A stretch of DNA of 32,865 nt, taken from Rhodospirillales bacterium (GTDB lineage Bacteria > Pseudomonadota > Alphaproteobacteria > Rhodospirillales > JASLLZ01). Under the pieces are notes generated by a model. It was given only the letters and a program-made list of their open reading frames with translations. It did no database searches and was not told the origin of the DNA. The translations under genes and the position numbers were made by a program. Shown one piece after another: positions 15,739-25,809 of this stretch (position 1 is its first letter; the number at the start of each line of letters is the position of its first letter). The stretch lies in NCBI GenBank assembly GCA_030754885.1, contig JASLZL010000110.1:1-32865 (forward strand), in the 5' to 3' direction.

Positions 15739-16953
15739 ATGGACGGCGCACTTGCCGGCATCCGCGTCTTTGACATGACCCGCGTTCTCGCCGGGCCCGC
15801 CTGCACGCAGATTCTGGGCGACCTGGGGGCCGAAGTGATCAAGGTCGAACGCCCAGGTGTCGGCGACGATACGCGCAAGTGGGGACCGCCGTACCTCAAG
15901 GATAAGGACGGCCGCGATACCACGGAAAGCGCCTACTACCTGGCGGTCAACCGCAACAAGCGTTCCATCACACTCGACATCACCAAGCCCGAGGGCCAGG
16001 AACTGGCGCTGCGCCTGATTGAGCATTGCGACGTCTTGATTGAGAATTTCAAGGTCGGTGACCTGGCGCGCCGCGGCCTCGGCTATGACCAGCTTCGCGA
16101 GCGCTTTCCGCGCCTTATCTATTGTTCGATTACCGGCTTTGGGCAAACCGGGCCTTACAAGGAGCGTCCCGGCTATGACTATTTAGCACAGGCCATGGGC
16201 GGCATCATGAGCGTCACCGGCGAGCCCGACGGCCGGCCGATGAAGGTGGGTGTCGCCATCGCCGACGTCATGACCGGTATGTACGCAACGACGGCGATAT
16301 TGGCGGCCCTGCGCCACCGCGATGCGACCGGCGCCGGGCAGCATATCGACATGGCGCTCCTGGACAGCCAACTGGCCTGGCTGGCCAATGTCGGCCAGGG
16401 CTATCTGGTCAGTGGCGAGGAGCCGCCCAGGCTCGGTAACGACCATCCCACCGTAGTTCCCTATGGGGTGTTCGGTGCAGCGGATGGTCCCTTTGTTCTA
16501 GGCGTCGGGAACGACTCGCAGTTCCAGCGTTTTTGCGCCTTCGCCGAGATGCCCCAACTGGCCGAAGAGCAAAAATTCGCTACCAACACGTCCCGGGTGC
16601 GCAACCGAGATTCCCTGATCCCCCTCATCGAGGCCGCCATTGCCCGCCATCCGATGCGTTATTGGATCGAGGGATTGGAAAAGGTCAACGTGCCAGCGTC
16701 GCCCATCAACACCGTGGCCCAGGCCTTCGCCGATCCCCAGGCCAAGCACCGGGGCATGGTGAAAGAGATTGGCCACCCCCTGTCCGAGAAGCCGCTACGC
16801 ATGACAGCCAATCCCATCCACATGAGCCAGACGCCGGTGGAATATCGCCACGCACCGCCGACGCTCGGCCAGGATACCGAAAGGGTGCTGGCCGACGTCT
16901 TGAACATAGGCGGCGCCGAGATTACGGAACTGCGTAAGCGCGGGATCGTCTAA
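15739..16953 (+). CDS. CaiB/BaiF class III CoA-transferase, copy 2
   Basis: The 404-aa protein has the same length as copy 1 and the same motifs: GIRVFDMTRVLAGPACTQILGDLGAEVIKVERPG, IENFKVGDLARRGLGY and AIADVMTG with the nucleophile Asp176. After about residue 220 the two proteins diverge, for example FGAADGPFVLGVGNDSQF here against FPSADGHVVIAAGNDAQF in copy 1, which suggests different acid acceptors. The ATG at 15739 follows AGGAA by about 8 bases; the track start is 18 codons too early. It stands alone in its direction, divergent from the isovaleryl-type dehydrogenase, and probably charges or recycles the acid oxidised by the neighbouring dehydrogenases. Confidence 0.93.
   Translation: MDGALAGIRVFDMTRVLAGPACTQILGDLGAEVIKVERPGVGDDTRKWGPPYLKDKDGRDTTESAYYLAVNRNKRSITLDITKPEGQELALRLIEHCDVLIENFKVGDLARRGLGYDQLRERFPRLIYCSITGFGQTGPYKERPGYDYLAQAMGGIMSVTGEPDGRPMKVGVAIADVMTGMYATTAILAALRHRDATGAGQHIDMALLDSQLAWLANVGQGYLVSGEEPPRLGNDHPTVVPYGVFGAADGPFVLGVGNDSQFQRFCAFAEMPQLAEEQKFATNTSRVRNRDSLIPLIEAAIARHPMRYWIEGLEKVNVPASPINTVAQAFADPQAKHRGMVKEIGHPLSEKPLRMTANPIHMSQTPVEYRHAPPTLGQDTERVLADVLNIGGAEITELRKRGIV
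15790..16182 (+). repeat. Direct repeat, copy B: near-identical 5' part of the two CaiB genes
   Basis: This is the partner of 7148-7540. The encoded 131 residues differ at 5 positions (56, 60, 70, 117, 142 in either protein), and long DNA runs are identical. Confidence 0.8.
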
Positions 16954-16996
16954 AGGCGAATCGGCATGGACCGAACGAGGGCCAGGGAAACACCCA

Positions 16997-17578
16997 CTAA
17001 TTAGGATGCTTGCGTTTCCATTCCCGCGCTCGTTCATGTGCCATTTCAATTTGTTCCGCCGTCATTTCTCTTTCGACTTCATAGCGGGTGTAGCGCTTAT
17101 TTTCCTTGCCGTTGGTCGCCGAGATATTGAACCATGCGTGCGCTTGCACCCAATCTTGGGGGGCGCCCTTGCCCTCGGCGTACGCCACCCCAAGATTATA
17201 TTGCCCGCCCGCGTTTCCTTGTTTCGCCGCCCGCCTGTTCCAATCGACCGCTTGCGCGTGGCTTTGAGCGACACCCGTGCCCAATAGGTACATCTGCCCC
17301 AGATTTTTTTGCGCCGGCGCATATTCGCGCTCGGCTGCCTGGCGGAACCACCTCACCGCCTCTTCGTAATCGCGGGCAACACCCTTACCCTGAACATAGA
17401 CCAAGCCAAGTTCATTCTGCGCTTTCAGGTCTCCTTGTTCCGCCGCATCGCGAAGTTCCCGCGCAGCACCGGTGGTGCCGCCAAATCGGTCATAGAGCGT
17501 TCCCCCGCCATACAGCAGGCCCAGGAACGCCACCACCACCGCAATATAACCTCCCACCGTTTTGAGATGCTTTTCCAT
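16997..17578 (-). CDS. Membrane-anchored Sel1-repeat (TPR-like) protein
   Basis: The 193-aa protein has one N-terminal hydrophobic segment (YIAVVVAFLGLLYGGGTLY, about 11-29) after a short basic start, so it is probably an inner-membrane protein with its C-terminal domain in the periplasm, or a secreted one. Three Sel1-like repeats follow: NELGLVYVQGKGVARDYEEAVRWFRQAA, NLGQMYLLGTGVAQSHAQAVDWNRRAA and NLGVAYAEGKGAPQDWVQAHAWFNISA. The tail is charged. Such repeats make protein-protein contacts and carry no catalytic residues. It ends 43 bp after CaiB copy 2 on the opposite strand and lies downstream of tRNA-Val. Its partner is unknown. Confidence 0.85.
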   Translation of the reverse strand: MEKHLKTVGGYIAVVVAFLGLLYGGGTLYDRFGGTTGAARELRDAAEQGDLKAQNELGLVYVQGKGVARDYEEAVRWFRQAAEREYAPAQKNLGQMYLLGTGVAQSHAQAVDWNRRAAKQGNAGGQYNLGVAYAEGKGAPQDWVQAHAWFNISATNGKENKRYTRYEVEREMTAEQIEMAHERAREWKRKHPN

Positions 17579-17722
17579 TGTCGGAATTCCCCAACGTCCG
17601 CGAGAACCCTATCGTACAGGGACGACCTTAGGCCCCACTTCGAAGCCGGCCCCCAAATTTTAATCTTAGTTAAATTCTACTGTAAACAGCGTGGGATGAG
17701 TCCCACTAACCCACGGATATCA

Positions 17723-17798
17723 TGGTGGGCGGTGACGGGCTCGAACCGCCGACTTCCACGGTGTAAACGTGGCGCTCTACCAACTGAGCTAACCGCCC
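17723..17798 (-). tRNA. tRNA-Val (anticodon TAC)
   Basis: On the minus strand GGGCGGTTAGCTCAGTTGGT opens the gene and the acceptor pairs GGGCGGT with ACCGCCC. The anticodon arm is CCACG-TTTACAC-CGTGG with TAC, and the T arm contains GGTTCGAGCC. The 3' CCA is encoded. The 76-nt cloverleaf is complete. It lies downstream of hup and its terminator. Confidence 0.95.
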
Positions 17799-17884
17799 GG
17801 CCCAAAATGCCGCCACTCAAGGTACAGGGGCTAGGCGCTAGGACGCAAGCGGCGCGCACCACGAATGTCCAGTTCCAAGCGCCA

Positions 17885-17926
17885 AAACGACAATGCCGGC
17901 TGTCCTTGCGGATACAGCCGGCATTG
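17885..17926 (-). terminator. Rho-independent terminator of hup
   Basis: A perfect 12-bp stem (AATGCCGGCTGT / ACAGCCGGCATT) with a 10-base loop, followed on the minus strand by GTCGTTTT. It begins about 27 bases after the hup stop codon. Confidence 0.88.
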
Positions 17927-17952
17927 CTTTCGTTTACGAGACGTAAGGCCGA

Positions 17953-18225
17953 TTAGTTAACCAGGCCCTTCAGCCCTTTACCAGCCTTGAATTTCGCTTG
18001 GTTCGAGGCGGCAATCTGAATCCTCTCACCCGTCCGGGGGTTGCGACCTTGAGTCGCCTTCCGGTGTGAGACACTGAAAGTCCCGAAACCCACGAGGCGG
18101 ACTTCCTGGCCACCCTTCAACGAGTTGCCAATCGCATCGAATACGCCATCGACAGCCTTGGCAGCATCGGTTTTCGACAACCCCGCGCTGCTTGCAACGG
18201 TAGCAATAAGATCATTCTTGTTCAA
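17953..18225 (-). CDS. hupB: DNA-binding protein HU (TTG start)
   Basis: The 90-aa protein is a full-length HU, the dimeric histone-like protein that bends and compacts DNA. It shows NKNDLIATVASSAGLSKTDAAKAVDGVFDAI, then VRLVGFGTFSVSHRKATQGRNPRTGERIQI, which holds the DNA-contacting beta arm with the RNPRTG signature, and a basic C-terminal helix. The start codon is TTG at 18225, preceded by AGGGGGG; no ATG fits the family N-terminus. It lies 314 bp downstream of lon, as in many alphaproteobacteria, but has its own candidate promoter and terminator, so it is probably a separate unit. Confidence 0.96.
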   Translation of the reverse strand: MNKNDLIATVASSAGLSKTDAAKAVDGVFDAIGNSLKGGQEVRLVGFGTFSVSHRKATQGRNPRTGERIQIAASNQAKFKAGKGLKGLVN

Positions 18226-18539
18226 CTTCTGCCCCCCTCTCCTGTCAGTGAATGAAAATCTTTATGGAGCTCCTTACCCTATGCCCGGAAATGCCTGGGC
18301 GGATGCCAGTCTAAAGCGCCGAGATCGTATACGTCAATCGAAGAAGGGGACTTTTCCCCAGGTTTTTGCGGTTTTAGGCCTAATTTGGGTGCTCCCAGCG
18401 TTCCACGCGGTCCCGACGACGACACGAGAGGCCCACTCTTCAAGCCCATTACGTCGAAAGGTACTAAATCTGGTAGTCGTGGGTGGCCGATTCGGTGTCG
18501 TCCATGAGTGCCGAAGACAGAAGTCTCCGCCGACCACAA
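18226..18539. other. 314-bp lon-hup intergenic region
   Basis: Apart from the candidate hup promoter at 18309-18337 and a small hairpin (GGGGACTTTTCCCC, about 18346-18359) I see no gene here. The ORFs in the track are short, overlap on both strands and lack convincing ribosome-binding sites. Confidence 0.5.
18309..18337 (-). promoter_or_regulatory. Candidate hup promoter
   Basis: On the minus strand TTGACG (18337-18332) and TTAGAC (18314-18309) are separated by 17 bases, about 84 bases before the hup start. The -35 is close to consensus and the -10 is weak. Confidence 0.5.
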
Positions 18540-20948
<2,409 letters not shown>

Positions 20949-20996
20949 TGATAGGGTCCCTCTCGCTCAGGATGGCCCCGGCCACGGGATGCGGTC

Positions 20997-21025
20997 CGGT
21001 ATTGTTGCTCAGACGTCCGTGTCAA
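20997..21025 (-). promoter_or_regulatory. Candidate sigma-70-type promoter of lon
   Basis: On the minus strand TTGACA (21025-21020) is followed after 17 bases by ATACCG (21002-20997). The -35 is the exact consensus and the -10 is weak. It lies 50-77 bases before the GTG start of lon. Confidence 0.45.
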
Positions 21026-21026
21026 A

Positions 21027-21054
21027 AGTGGGTTCCAACAGCCGCCCGGTCAAG
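21027..21054 (-). promoter_or_regulatory. Candidate RpoH (heat-shock) promoter of lon
   Basis: On the minus strand CTTGAC (21054-21049) and CCCACT (21032-21027) are 16 bases apart, resembling the CTTGAA-N17-CCANAT pattern of alphaproteobacterial sigma-32 promoters. Its 5' part touches the last codons of clpX only marginally; it sits just before the other candidate promoter. Confidence 0.45.
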
Positions 21055-21067
21055 TCCCGGTGCGCCG

Positions 21068-22333
21068 TTAGGCACTGGTTCCCACGTCGTCCCGCCTGTC
21101 GGCATAGATGTAGAGCGGTTTTGAGCGCCCTTCCGAGACCTCGCGGTTGATAACGATCTCCTCGACGCTTTCCAGGCTGGGCAACTCAAACATGGTATCC
21201 AAAAGGATGCTTTCCATGATCGAACGCAGCCCACGCGCACCCGTCTTTCGTTCGATAGCCCGCTTGGAGATCGCCACCAGCGCATCCTCAGAAAAGGTGA
21301 GGCGAACGTCTTCCATCTCGAACAATCGTTCGTATTGCTTGACCAGGGCGTTCTTGGGCGTCGTTAGAATCTCGATCAGCGACTCCTCGTCCAAGTCGTC
21401 GAGGGTGGCGATGACGGGAAGCCGCCCGACAAATTCCGGGATAAGGCCAAACTTCAATAGGTCCTCGGGCTCAATGTCACGCAGAATTTCGCCGGTCTGG
21501 CGCTCATCAGAACCGCGCACGTCGGCGCCGAAACCCATGGAGGCCCCTTTGCCGCGCGCCGTGATGATCTTATCCAGGCCCGAGAACGCGCCGCCGCATA
21601 TGAACAAAATATTGGTGGTGTCGACTTGCAGGAATTCCTGCTGGGGATGCTTGCGTCCGCCTTGTGGCGGCACGCTGGCCACCGTGCCCTCCATGATCTT
21701 CAAGAGCGCCTGCTGGACACCTTCGCCAGAGACATCGCGGGTGATCGAGGGATTGTCCGACTTGCGCGAAATCTTGTCCACCTCGTCGATATAGACGATG
21801 CCGCGCTGGGCACGCTCAACGTTATAGTCGGCTGACTGCAGCAGCTTGAGGATGATATTTTCGACGTCCTCGCCAACGTACCCGGCCTCGGTCAGGGTCG
21901 TCGCGTCAGCCATGGTAAACGGCACGTCGAGAATGCGCGCCAAGGTCTGGGCGAGCAGGGTCTTGCCACAGCCGGTCGGACCGATGAGAAGAATGTTGGA
22001 CTTGGCCAATTCCACGTCGTTGTTTTTGGATTCGTGGTTGAGGCGCTTGTAGTGATTATGAACAGCCACCGACAGCACGCGCTTGGCGTGATCCTGGCCG
22101 ACCACGTAATCGTTAAGCACCGTGCAGATATCGAGCGGGTTGGGGACGCCGTCGCGGGATTTGACGAGGCTCGTCTTATGCTCCTCGCGGATGATGTCCA
22201 TGCACAGCTCGACGCATTCGTCGCAGATGAACACTGTCGGTCCCGCGATCAGCTTGCGAACCTCATGCTGGCTTTTGCCACAGAACGAGCAATAGAGGGT
22301 ATTTTTGGTATCTTCGCCAGTGGGCGTGCTCAT
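21068..22333 (-). CDS. clpX: ClpX, ATPase subunit of the ClpXP protease
   Basis: The 421-aa protein unfolds tagged substrates and feeds them to ClpP. The N-terminal zinc domain has Cys15, Cys18, Cys37 and Cys40 (CSFC ... CDEC). The AAA+ core shows Walker A GPTGCGKT, pore loop GYVGED, Walker [10 protein letters not shown], the GGRKHP loop and the sensor region [10 protein letters not shown]. The ClpP-docking loop reads [10 protein letters not shown], so the usual IGF tripeptide is MGF. The start is the ATG at 22333. It lies 97 bp after clpP on the same strand, the standard tig-clpP-clpX-lon order. Confidence 0.98.
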   Translation of the reverse strand: MSTPTGEDTKNTLYCSFCGKSQHEVRKLIAGPTVFICDECVELCMDIIREEHKTSLVKSRDGVPNPLDICTVLNDYVVGQDHAKRVLSVAVHNHYKRLNHESKNNDVELAKSNILLIGPTGCGKTLLAQTLARILDVPFTMADATTLTEAGYVGEDVENIILKLLQSADYNVERAQRGIVYIDEVDKISRKSDNPSITRDVSGEGVQQALLKIMEGTVASVPPQGGRKHPQQEFLQVDTTNILFICGGAFSGLDKIITARGKGASMGFGADVRGSDERQTGEILRDIEPEDLLKFGLIPEFVGRLPVIATLDDLDEESLIEILTTPKNALVKQYERLFEMEDVRLTFSEDALVAISKRAIERKTGARGLRSIMESILLDTMFELPSLESVEEIVINREVSEGRSKPLYIYADRRDDVGTSA

Positions 22334-22430
22334 GGGAACCCCGTTGTTGCGGACCGCCCGCGCCGGTTCATGTTACCCGGATGCACGACGCGCGCACAAT
22401 GTAAATATCCGATCCTTGGTTGACATAACC

Positions 22431-23096
22431 TTAATTCTCTTTCCGGTCATTACCCTCGCTGCCCGCCCCGTCCTCATCGTCGAGCGGAGGGCGGCTAGCC
22501 ACCACCTCGTCGACGATGCCAAAATCCTTCGCCTCCTCGGGTGTCATAAACTTATCGCGCTCAACCGCTGCCTCAATATCCGACAAGGGCTGGCCCGTGT
22601 GATTTACATATATGTTGTTCAACCGGGATCGTAGCGACAAAATTTCGCGCGCCTGAATTTCGATATCGGTCGCTTGGCCTTGCACGCCGCCGGACGGCTG
22701 GTGAACCATGATGCGGGCATTGGGAAGCGCGTAGCGCTTGCCAGGGGAACCGGCGGCAAGCAACAACGAGCCCATGGACGCCGCCTGACCGATGCAAACA
22801 GTGGAAATATCGGGACGGATGTACTGCATGGTATCGTAAATGGCGAGGCCCGAGGTAACGACGCCCCCCGGAGAGTTGATATAAAACGCGATATCCTTGC
22901 TGGGATTCTCCGATTCGAGGAAAAGAAGCTGCGCTGAGACCAGGCTGGCGACCCCATCGTCGACACCGCCAGTGAGGAAGATGATGCGCTCTTTCAGCAA
23001 CCGCGAATAGATATCATAGGCGCGCTCCCCCCGGTTGGTGGTCTCGACAACCATGGGGACCAGCGTGTTCATAAAAGTCTGGGTCCGTTCGCTCAT
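22431..23096 (-). CDS. clpP: ClpP, proteolytic subunit
   Basis: The 221-aa serine peptidase forms the tetradecameric barrel of ClpXP. The catalytic triad is visible: Ser107 in [11 protein letters not shown], His132 in MVHQPSGG and Asp181 in [11 protein letters not shown]. The N-terminal [18 protein letters not shown] includes the short propeptide typical of the family. The track start at 23222 would add a 42-residue Arg/Lys-rich leader that overlaps the 3' end of tig; I choose the ATG at 23096 because AAGGA lies upstream and the length then fits. The C-terminal tail ([16 protein letters not shown]) is acidic and slightly longer than in E. coli. It follows tig by 55 bp. Confidence 0.98.
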   Translation of the reverse strand: MSERTQTFMNTLVPMVVETTNRGERAYDIYSRLLKERIIFLTGGVDDGVASLVSAQLLFLESENPSKDIAFYINSPGGVVTSGLAIYDTMQYIRPDISTVCIGQAASMGSLLLAAGSPGKRYALPNARIMVHQPSGGVQGQATDIEIQAREILSLRSRLNNIYVNHTGQPLSDIEAAVERDKFMTPEEAKDFGIVDEVVASRPPLDDEDGAGSEGNDRKEN

Positions 23097-23151
23097 GGGA
23101 GGATTGTCCTTTGTCACTATATCGGGTGCACCCGGGCTGGGCACTTCACGG

Positions 23152-24579
23152 TCATTCGCCTTTCTTGGCGGCCTTTTTCTTCGGCGCCGCCTTCTTGCGC
23201 TTCGCTGGTGTTTTTTTGGCAACGGCCTTTTTTTCGTCAGGGTCCTTCATCAGCTCTTCGACGGGAACCGTCTTATCGGTGATATTGGCCATCTCGAGGA
23301 TGAAGTCCACCACCTTTTCCTCGTAAAGCGGCGCCCTTAATGATTGAAGTGCCTCGGGGTTCTTGCTGAAGTGCTCAAGAACGGCTTGCTCCTGGCCCGG
23401 ATAGCGCTGGGCTTCGGCATTCATAGCCCGGTTCAGGTCTTCTTCGCTCACCTCGATATTGTTCTGGTGGCCGACTTCAGCCAGCAACAAGCCCAGGCGT
23501 ACCCGACGGTCGGCCATGACGCGGAATTCTTCCTTGATCTCGTCATCGCTCTTTCCGGCGAATTCGTCTTCCTCGTGATCATGGTCATGATCGTGGTCGT
23601 GGCCTTCACCCTTGCGGTGTTCGTCGTAGTGCTGCCAGATTTGCTCAAACTCGTGCTCGGCCATGGCCGGCGGCACCTCGAAAACGTAAGTCTCGGCAAA
23701 GACATCCAGCAGATCGCGCTTGAGCCGAGACCGCGCGATGGTCCTGAATTCCCGCTCGTGCTTCTCGTGGATCGAGCGCTTAAGATCGTCAAGTCCGTTC
23801 AGGCCCACCTTCTTGCCCAGTTCATCGTCGATCGCCGCCGGTCGGGGTTCGCGCAGTTCACGCACGTGAACATCGAACACAGCGTCCTTGCCGGCCAGCT
23901 CCGAAGCGCCGTAAGTCTCCGGGAAGGTGATCTCGACCTTTACCTTGTCGCCCACCTTGGTGCCCACCAATTGATCTTCAAAACCGGGAATAAAACTGCC
24001 CGAGCCCAGTTCGAGAAGATAGCTTTCCGCCTTGCCGCCGGGGAACTCTTCATCCCCAATTTTTCCAACAAAATCAATGAGCAGGACGTCTTCGACCTTG
24101 GACTTGCGTTTTGTGGCGATGGTCTCGGTCGTGCCATGTCCCTCGGACAAACGTTCGAGCTCCTTCTCCACCTCGCCTTCGTCGGCCTTAACAACCATCC
24201 GTTGCAACTTTATCTTGTCAAACTCGATGGTTCCTATATCGGGCATCAACTCGACGGCCATGGTGTATTCCAGGTCGGAGCCGTCCTTGAAAGAAGTAAT
24301 CTCAATCTTGGGCTGCATAGCAGGCCTGAGACCGCGATCAGACATTGCCTTCTGAGAACTGTCGTTGACCGTGCGTTCCAGCACCTCGCCCATAACCGAC
24401 GGCCCGTAGCGTTTCCTGAGCAGGGATAAGGGCACCTTGCCGGGCCGAAAACCGGGCAGTTGGACGGTATGAACCAGTTCCTGGAGCCGGGTGCTCACTT
24501 GGCTCTCAATGTCATCCGAGGGGACAACAATCTTGAATTCCCGCGTCAGGCCCTCAGCCTTTGTCTCCGTAATCTCCAT
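23152..24579 (-). CDS. tig: Trigger factor with His-Asp run and Lys/Ala-rich tail
   Basis: The 475-aa ribosome-bound chaperone and prolyl isomerase has the GFRPGKVP ribosome-docking signature (43-50), an FKBP domain (about 162-240, [18 protein letters not shown] to FDVHVREL) and the C-terminal arms. Compared with E. coli (432 aa) two additions stand out: [14 protein letters not shown] at 326-339 in the C-terminal arm region, and a tail from about 448 made mostly of Lys and Ala ([21 protein letters not shown]). The run could bind metal ions; the tail could help hold rRNA. Both functions are inference. The start at 24579 has GGGAG upstream, whereas the track start is 29 codons early and close to tRNA-Leu. 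Confidence 0.96.
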   Translation of the reverse strand: MEITETKAEGLTREFKIVVPSDDIESQVSTRLQELVHTVQLPGFRPGKVPLSLLRKRYGPSVMGEVLERTVNDSSQKAMSDRGLRPAMQPKIEITSFKDGSDLEYTMAVELMPDIGTIEFDKIKLQRMVVKADEGEVEKELERLSEGHGTTETIATKRKSKVEDVLLIDFVGKIGDEEFPGGKAESYLLELGSGSFIPGFEDQLVGTKVGDKVKVEITFPETYGASELAGKDAVFDVHVRELREPRPAAIDDELGKKVGLNGLDDLKRSIHEKHEREFRTIARSRLKRDLLDVFAETYVFEVPPAMAEHEFEQIWQHYDEHRKGEGHDHDHDHDHEEDEFAGKSDDEIKEEFRVMADRRVRLGLLLAEVGHQNNIEVSEEDLNRAMNAEAQRYPGQEQAVLEHFSKNPEALQSLRAPLYEEKVVDFILEMANITDKTVPVEELMKDPDEKKAVAKKTPAKRKKAAPKKKAAKKGE

Positions 24580-24685
24580 GCCCACTCCCATCGAATGTCG
24601 GCGCCGGGTCGAACTTGCAATTTCAGTGCCCCGGTAGGCGGTCGTGCCCCGGCGGGCGGCCGTCAACCGTTTGTCGGAAGGGCGG

Positions 24686-24770
24686 TGGTGCGGGCGGAGG
24701 GACTCGAACCCCCACGACTTTCGTCACAGGTACCTAAAACCTGCGCGTCTACCGGTTCCGCCACGCCCGC
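24686..24770 (-). tRNA. tRNA-Leu (anticodon TAG)
   Basis: On the minus strand the gene begins GCGGGCGTGGCGGAACCGGT and its acceptor pairs GCGGGCG with CGCCCGC. The anticodon arm is CAGGT-TTTAGGT-ACCTG (TAG), followed by a long variable arm (GACGAAAGTCGT), as in all class II leucine tRNAs. The T arm has GGTTCGAGTCC and CCA is encoded. It lies 106 bp upstream of tig. Confidence 0.94.
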
Positions 24771-24826
24771 GCCCGATGCGGGATCCGCTACCAATTGGCA
24801 ATCCTACGTCTGCACTGCCAGCCGAG

Positions 24827-24877
24827 TTGGCGAACTTATACGATTGGCGAACCCTGTCAATCACGTCCCGGGACGTG
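24827..24877. promoter_or_regulatory. Operator-like direct repeats and palindrome between tRNA-Leu and the racemase genes
   Basis: Two exact copies of TTGGCGAAC (24827-24835 and 24844-24852) lie 17 bp apart, followed by a perfect 16-bp palindrome CACGTCCCGGGACGTG (24862-24877). On the minus strand TTGACA (24860-24855) and TATAAG (24840-24835) fall within this stretch, 14 bases apart, and could be the tRNA-Leu promoter despite short spacing. On the plus strand the same stretch lies 156-206 bp before the first racemase-like gene. Confidence 0.45.
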
Positions 24878-25032
24878 CGCGCATTCTCTATGGACTTCAC
24901 GACCCAGAAAACTAAACTGCATCAAGCTTGATCGAAATTAATTGGGGGGGGCGATCTCCCAAATCACGCCCAGAAGTCCTGGACGGCCGCCTCGGCGGCT
25001 TATGCCAACATTACGAAACGGAAGGAAAAACT

Positions 25033-25761
25033 ATGCCTGTTTTCAAAGGGGGCCGAACCATCTATGGCGAAGCCATCGGAATTTTGTTGCTCGACACCGC
25101 ATTCCCGCGGCTCCCAGGCGACATTGGCAACGCATCGACCTTCGATTTCCCGGTGCGCTATAGCGTCGTGAGGGGAGCGACGGCTCAGCAGATCGTCCTC
25201 GAAAATGACGAATCGTCGATCACCGGCTTTGTCGCCGCGGCCAAGGAACTGGCCGACGACGGGGTACGCGCCATCACGACCAGTTGCGGCTACCTCACGA
25301 CCTACCAAGACGCCATTACCGAAGCGGTGGGCGTTCCGGTGTTCTGCTCAAGCCTGATGCAGGTCCCCATGGTCTCGAAAATGCTGCCCCCGGGCAAGAA
25401 GGTCGGCATCCTGACCATCCATTCCAAGCGTCTTGAAGAACGGACGCTACAGGCCGCCGGGATTACCGACGAGCCGATCGCCATCATGGGTTCCGAAGAC
25501 GTGCCGGAGTTCTATAACACCTACCCCCGCGGAGCCATGGAGATCGACCCCGATGTGGTCGGCGGCGCCGTCGTCGGCATGGTGCAAAAGCTGCTCGAGG
25601 AAAACCCCGAGGTCGGCGCCATCGTCTGCGAGGCCATCAACTATGCGCCCTACGCCTACGCCGTCCAACAGGCGACCGGCCTGCCGTGGTTCGACATCAT
25701 CGACCTGACCAAGCTGGTCTACGGCGCCGTCGTCAAACAGCCCTACACCGGCTTCCTATGA
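25033..25761 (+). CDS. Asp/Glu-racemase-family protein, copy 1
   Basis: The 242-aa protein belongs to the aspartate/glutamate racemase superfamily (also hydantoin racemases, arylmalonate decarboxylase and maleate isomerase). Two active-site cysteines are present in the two half-domains: Cys85 in ITTSCGYLTT and Cys199 in GAIVCEAINYAPYA. That pair is expected for cofactor-independent racemisation through proton transfer on both faces. The N-terminal GEAIGILLLDTAFPRLPGDIGNASTFDFPV is shared almost unchanged with the following gene. The ATG at 25033 has AAGGA 7 bases upstream; the track start is 35 codons early. The substrate cannot be read. The second copy starts 48 bp downstream, so they form an operon. 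Confidence 0.88.
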   Translation: MPVFKGGRTIYGEAIGILLLDTAFPRLPGDIGNASTFDFPVRYSVVRGATAQQIVLENDESSITGFVAAAKELADDGVRAITTSCGYLTTYQDAITEAVGVPVFCSSLMQVPMVSKMLPPGKKVGILTIHSKRLEERTLQAAGITDEPIAIMGSEDVPEFYNTYPRGAMEIDPDVVGGAVVGMVQKLLEENPEVGAIVCEAINYAPYAYAVQQATGLPWFDIIDLTKLVYGAVVKQPYTGFL

Positions 25762-25809
25762 GTTAGACCGGCCGCCTCGGCGCGCCCGTCAATAAAGGAG
25801 AATAAGCCA

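Noticed and set aside
17309-17956. 215-aa plus-strand ORF spanning tRNA-Val
   Set aside because: It reads through the tRNA gene and the Sel1 gene in antisense, so it cannot be a real gene.
18346-18359. GGGGACTTTTCCCC hairpin as lon terminator
   Set aside because: The stem is only about 5 bp, it lies about 180 bases after lon and on the minus strand it lacks a T-run.
23344-24429. 361-aa plus-strand ORF
   Set aside because: It lies entirely antisense to trigger factor; the [21 protein letters not shown]-like stretches are the reverse reading of conserved tig codons.
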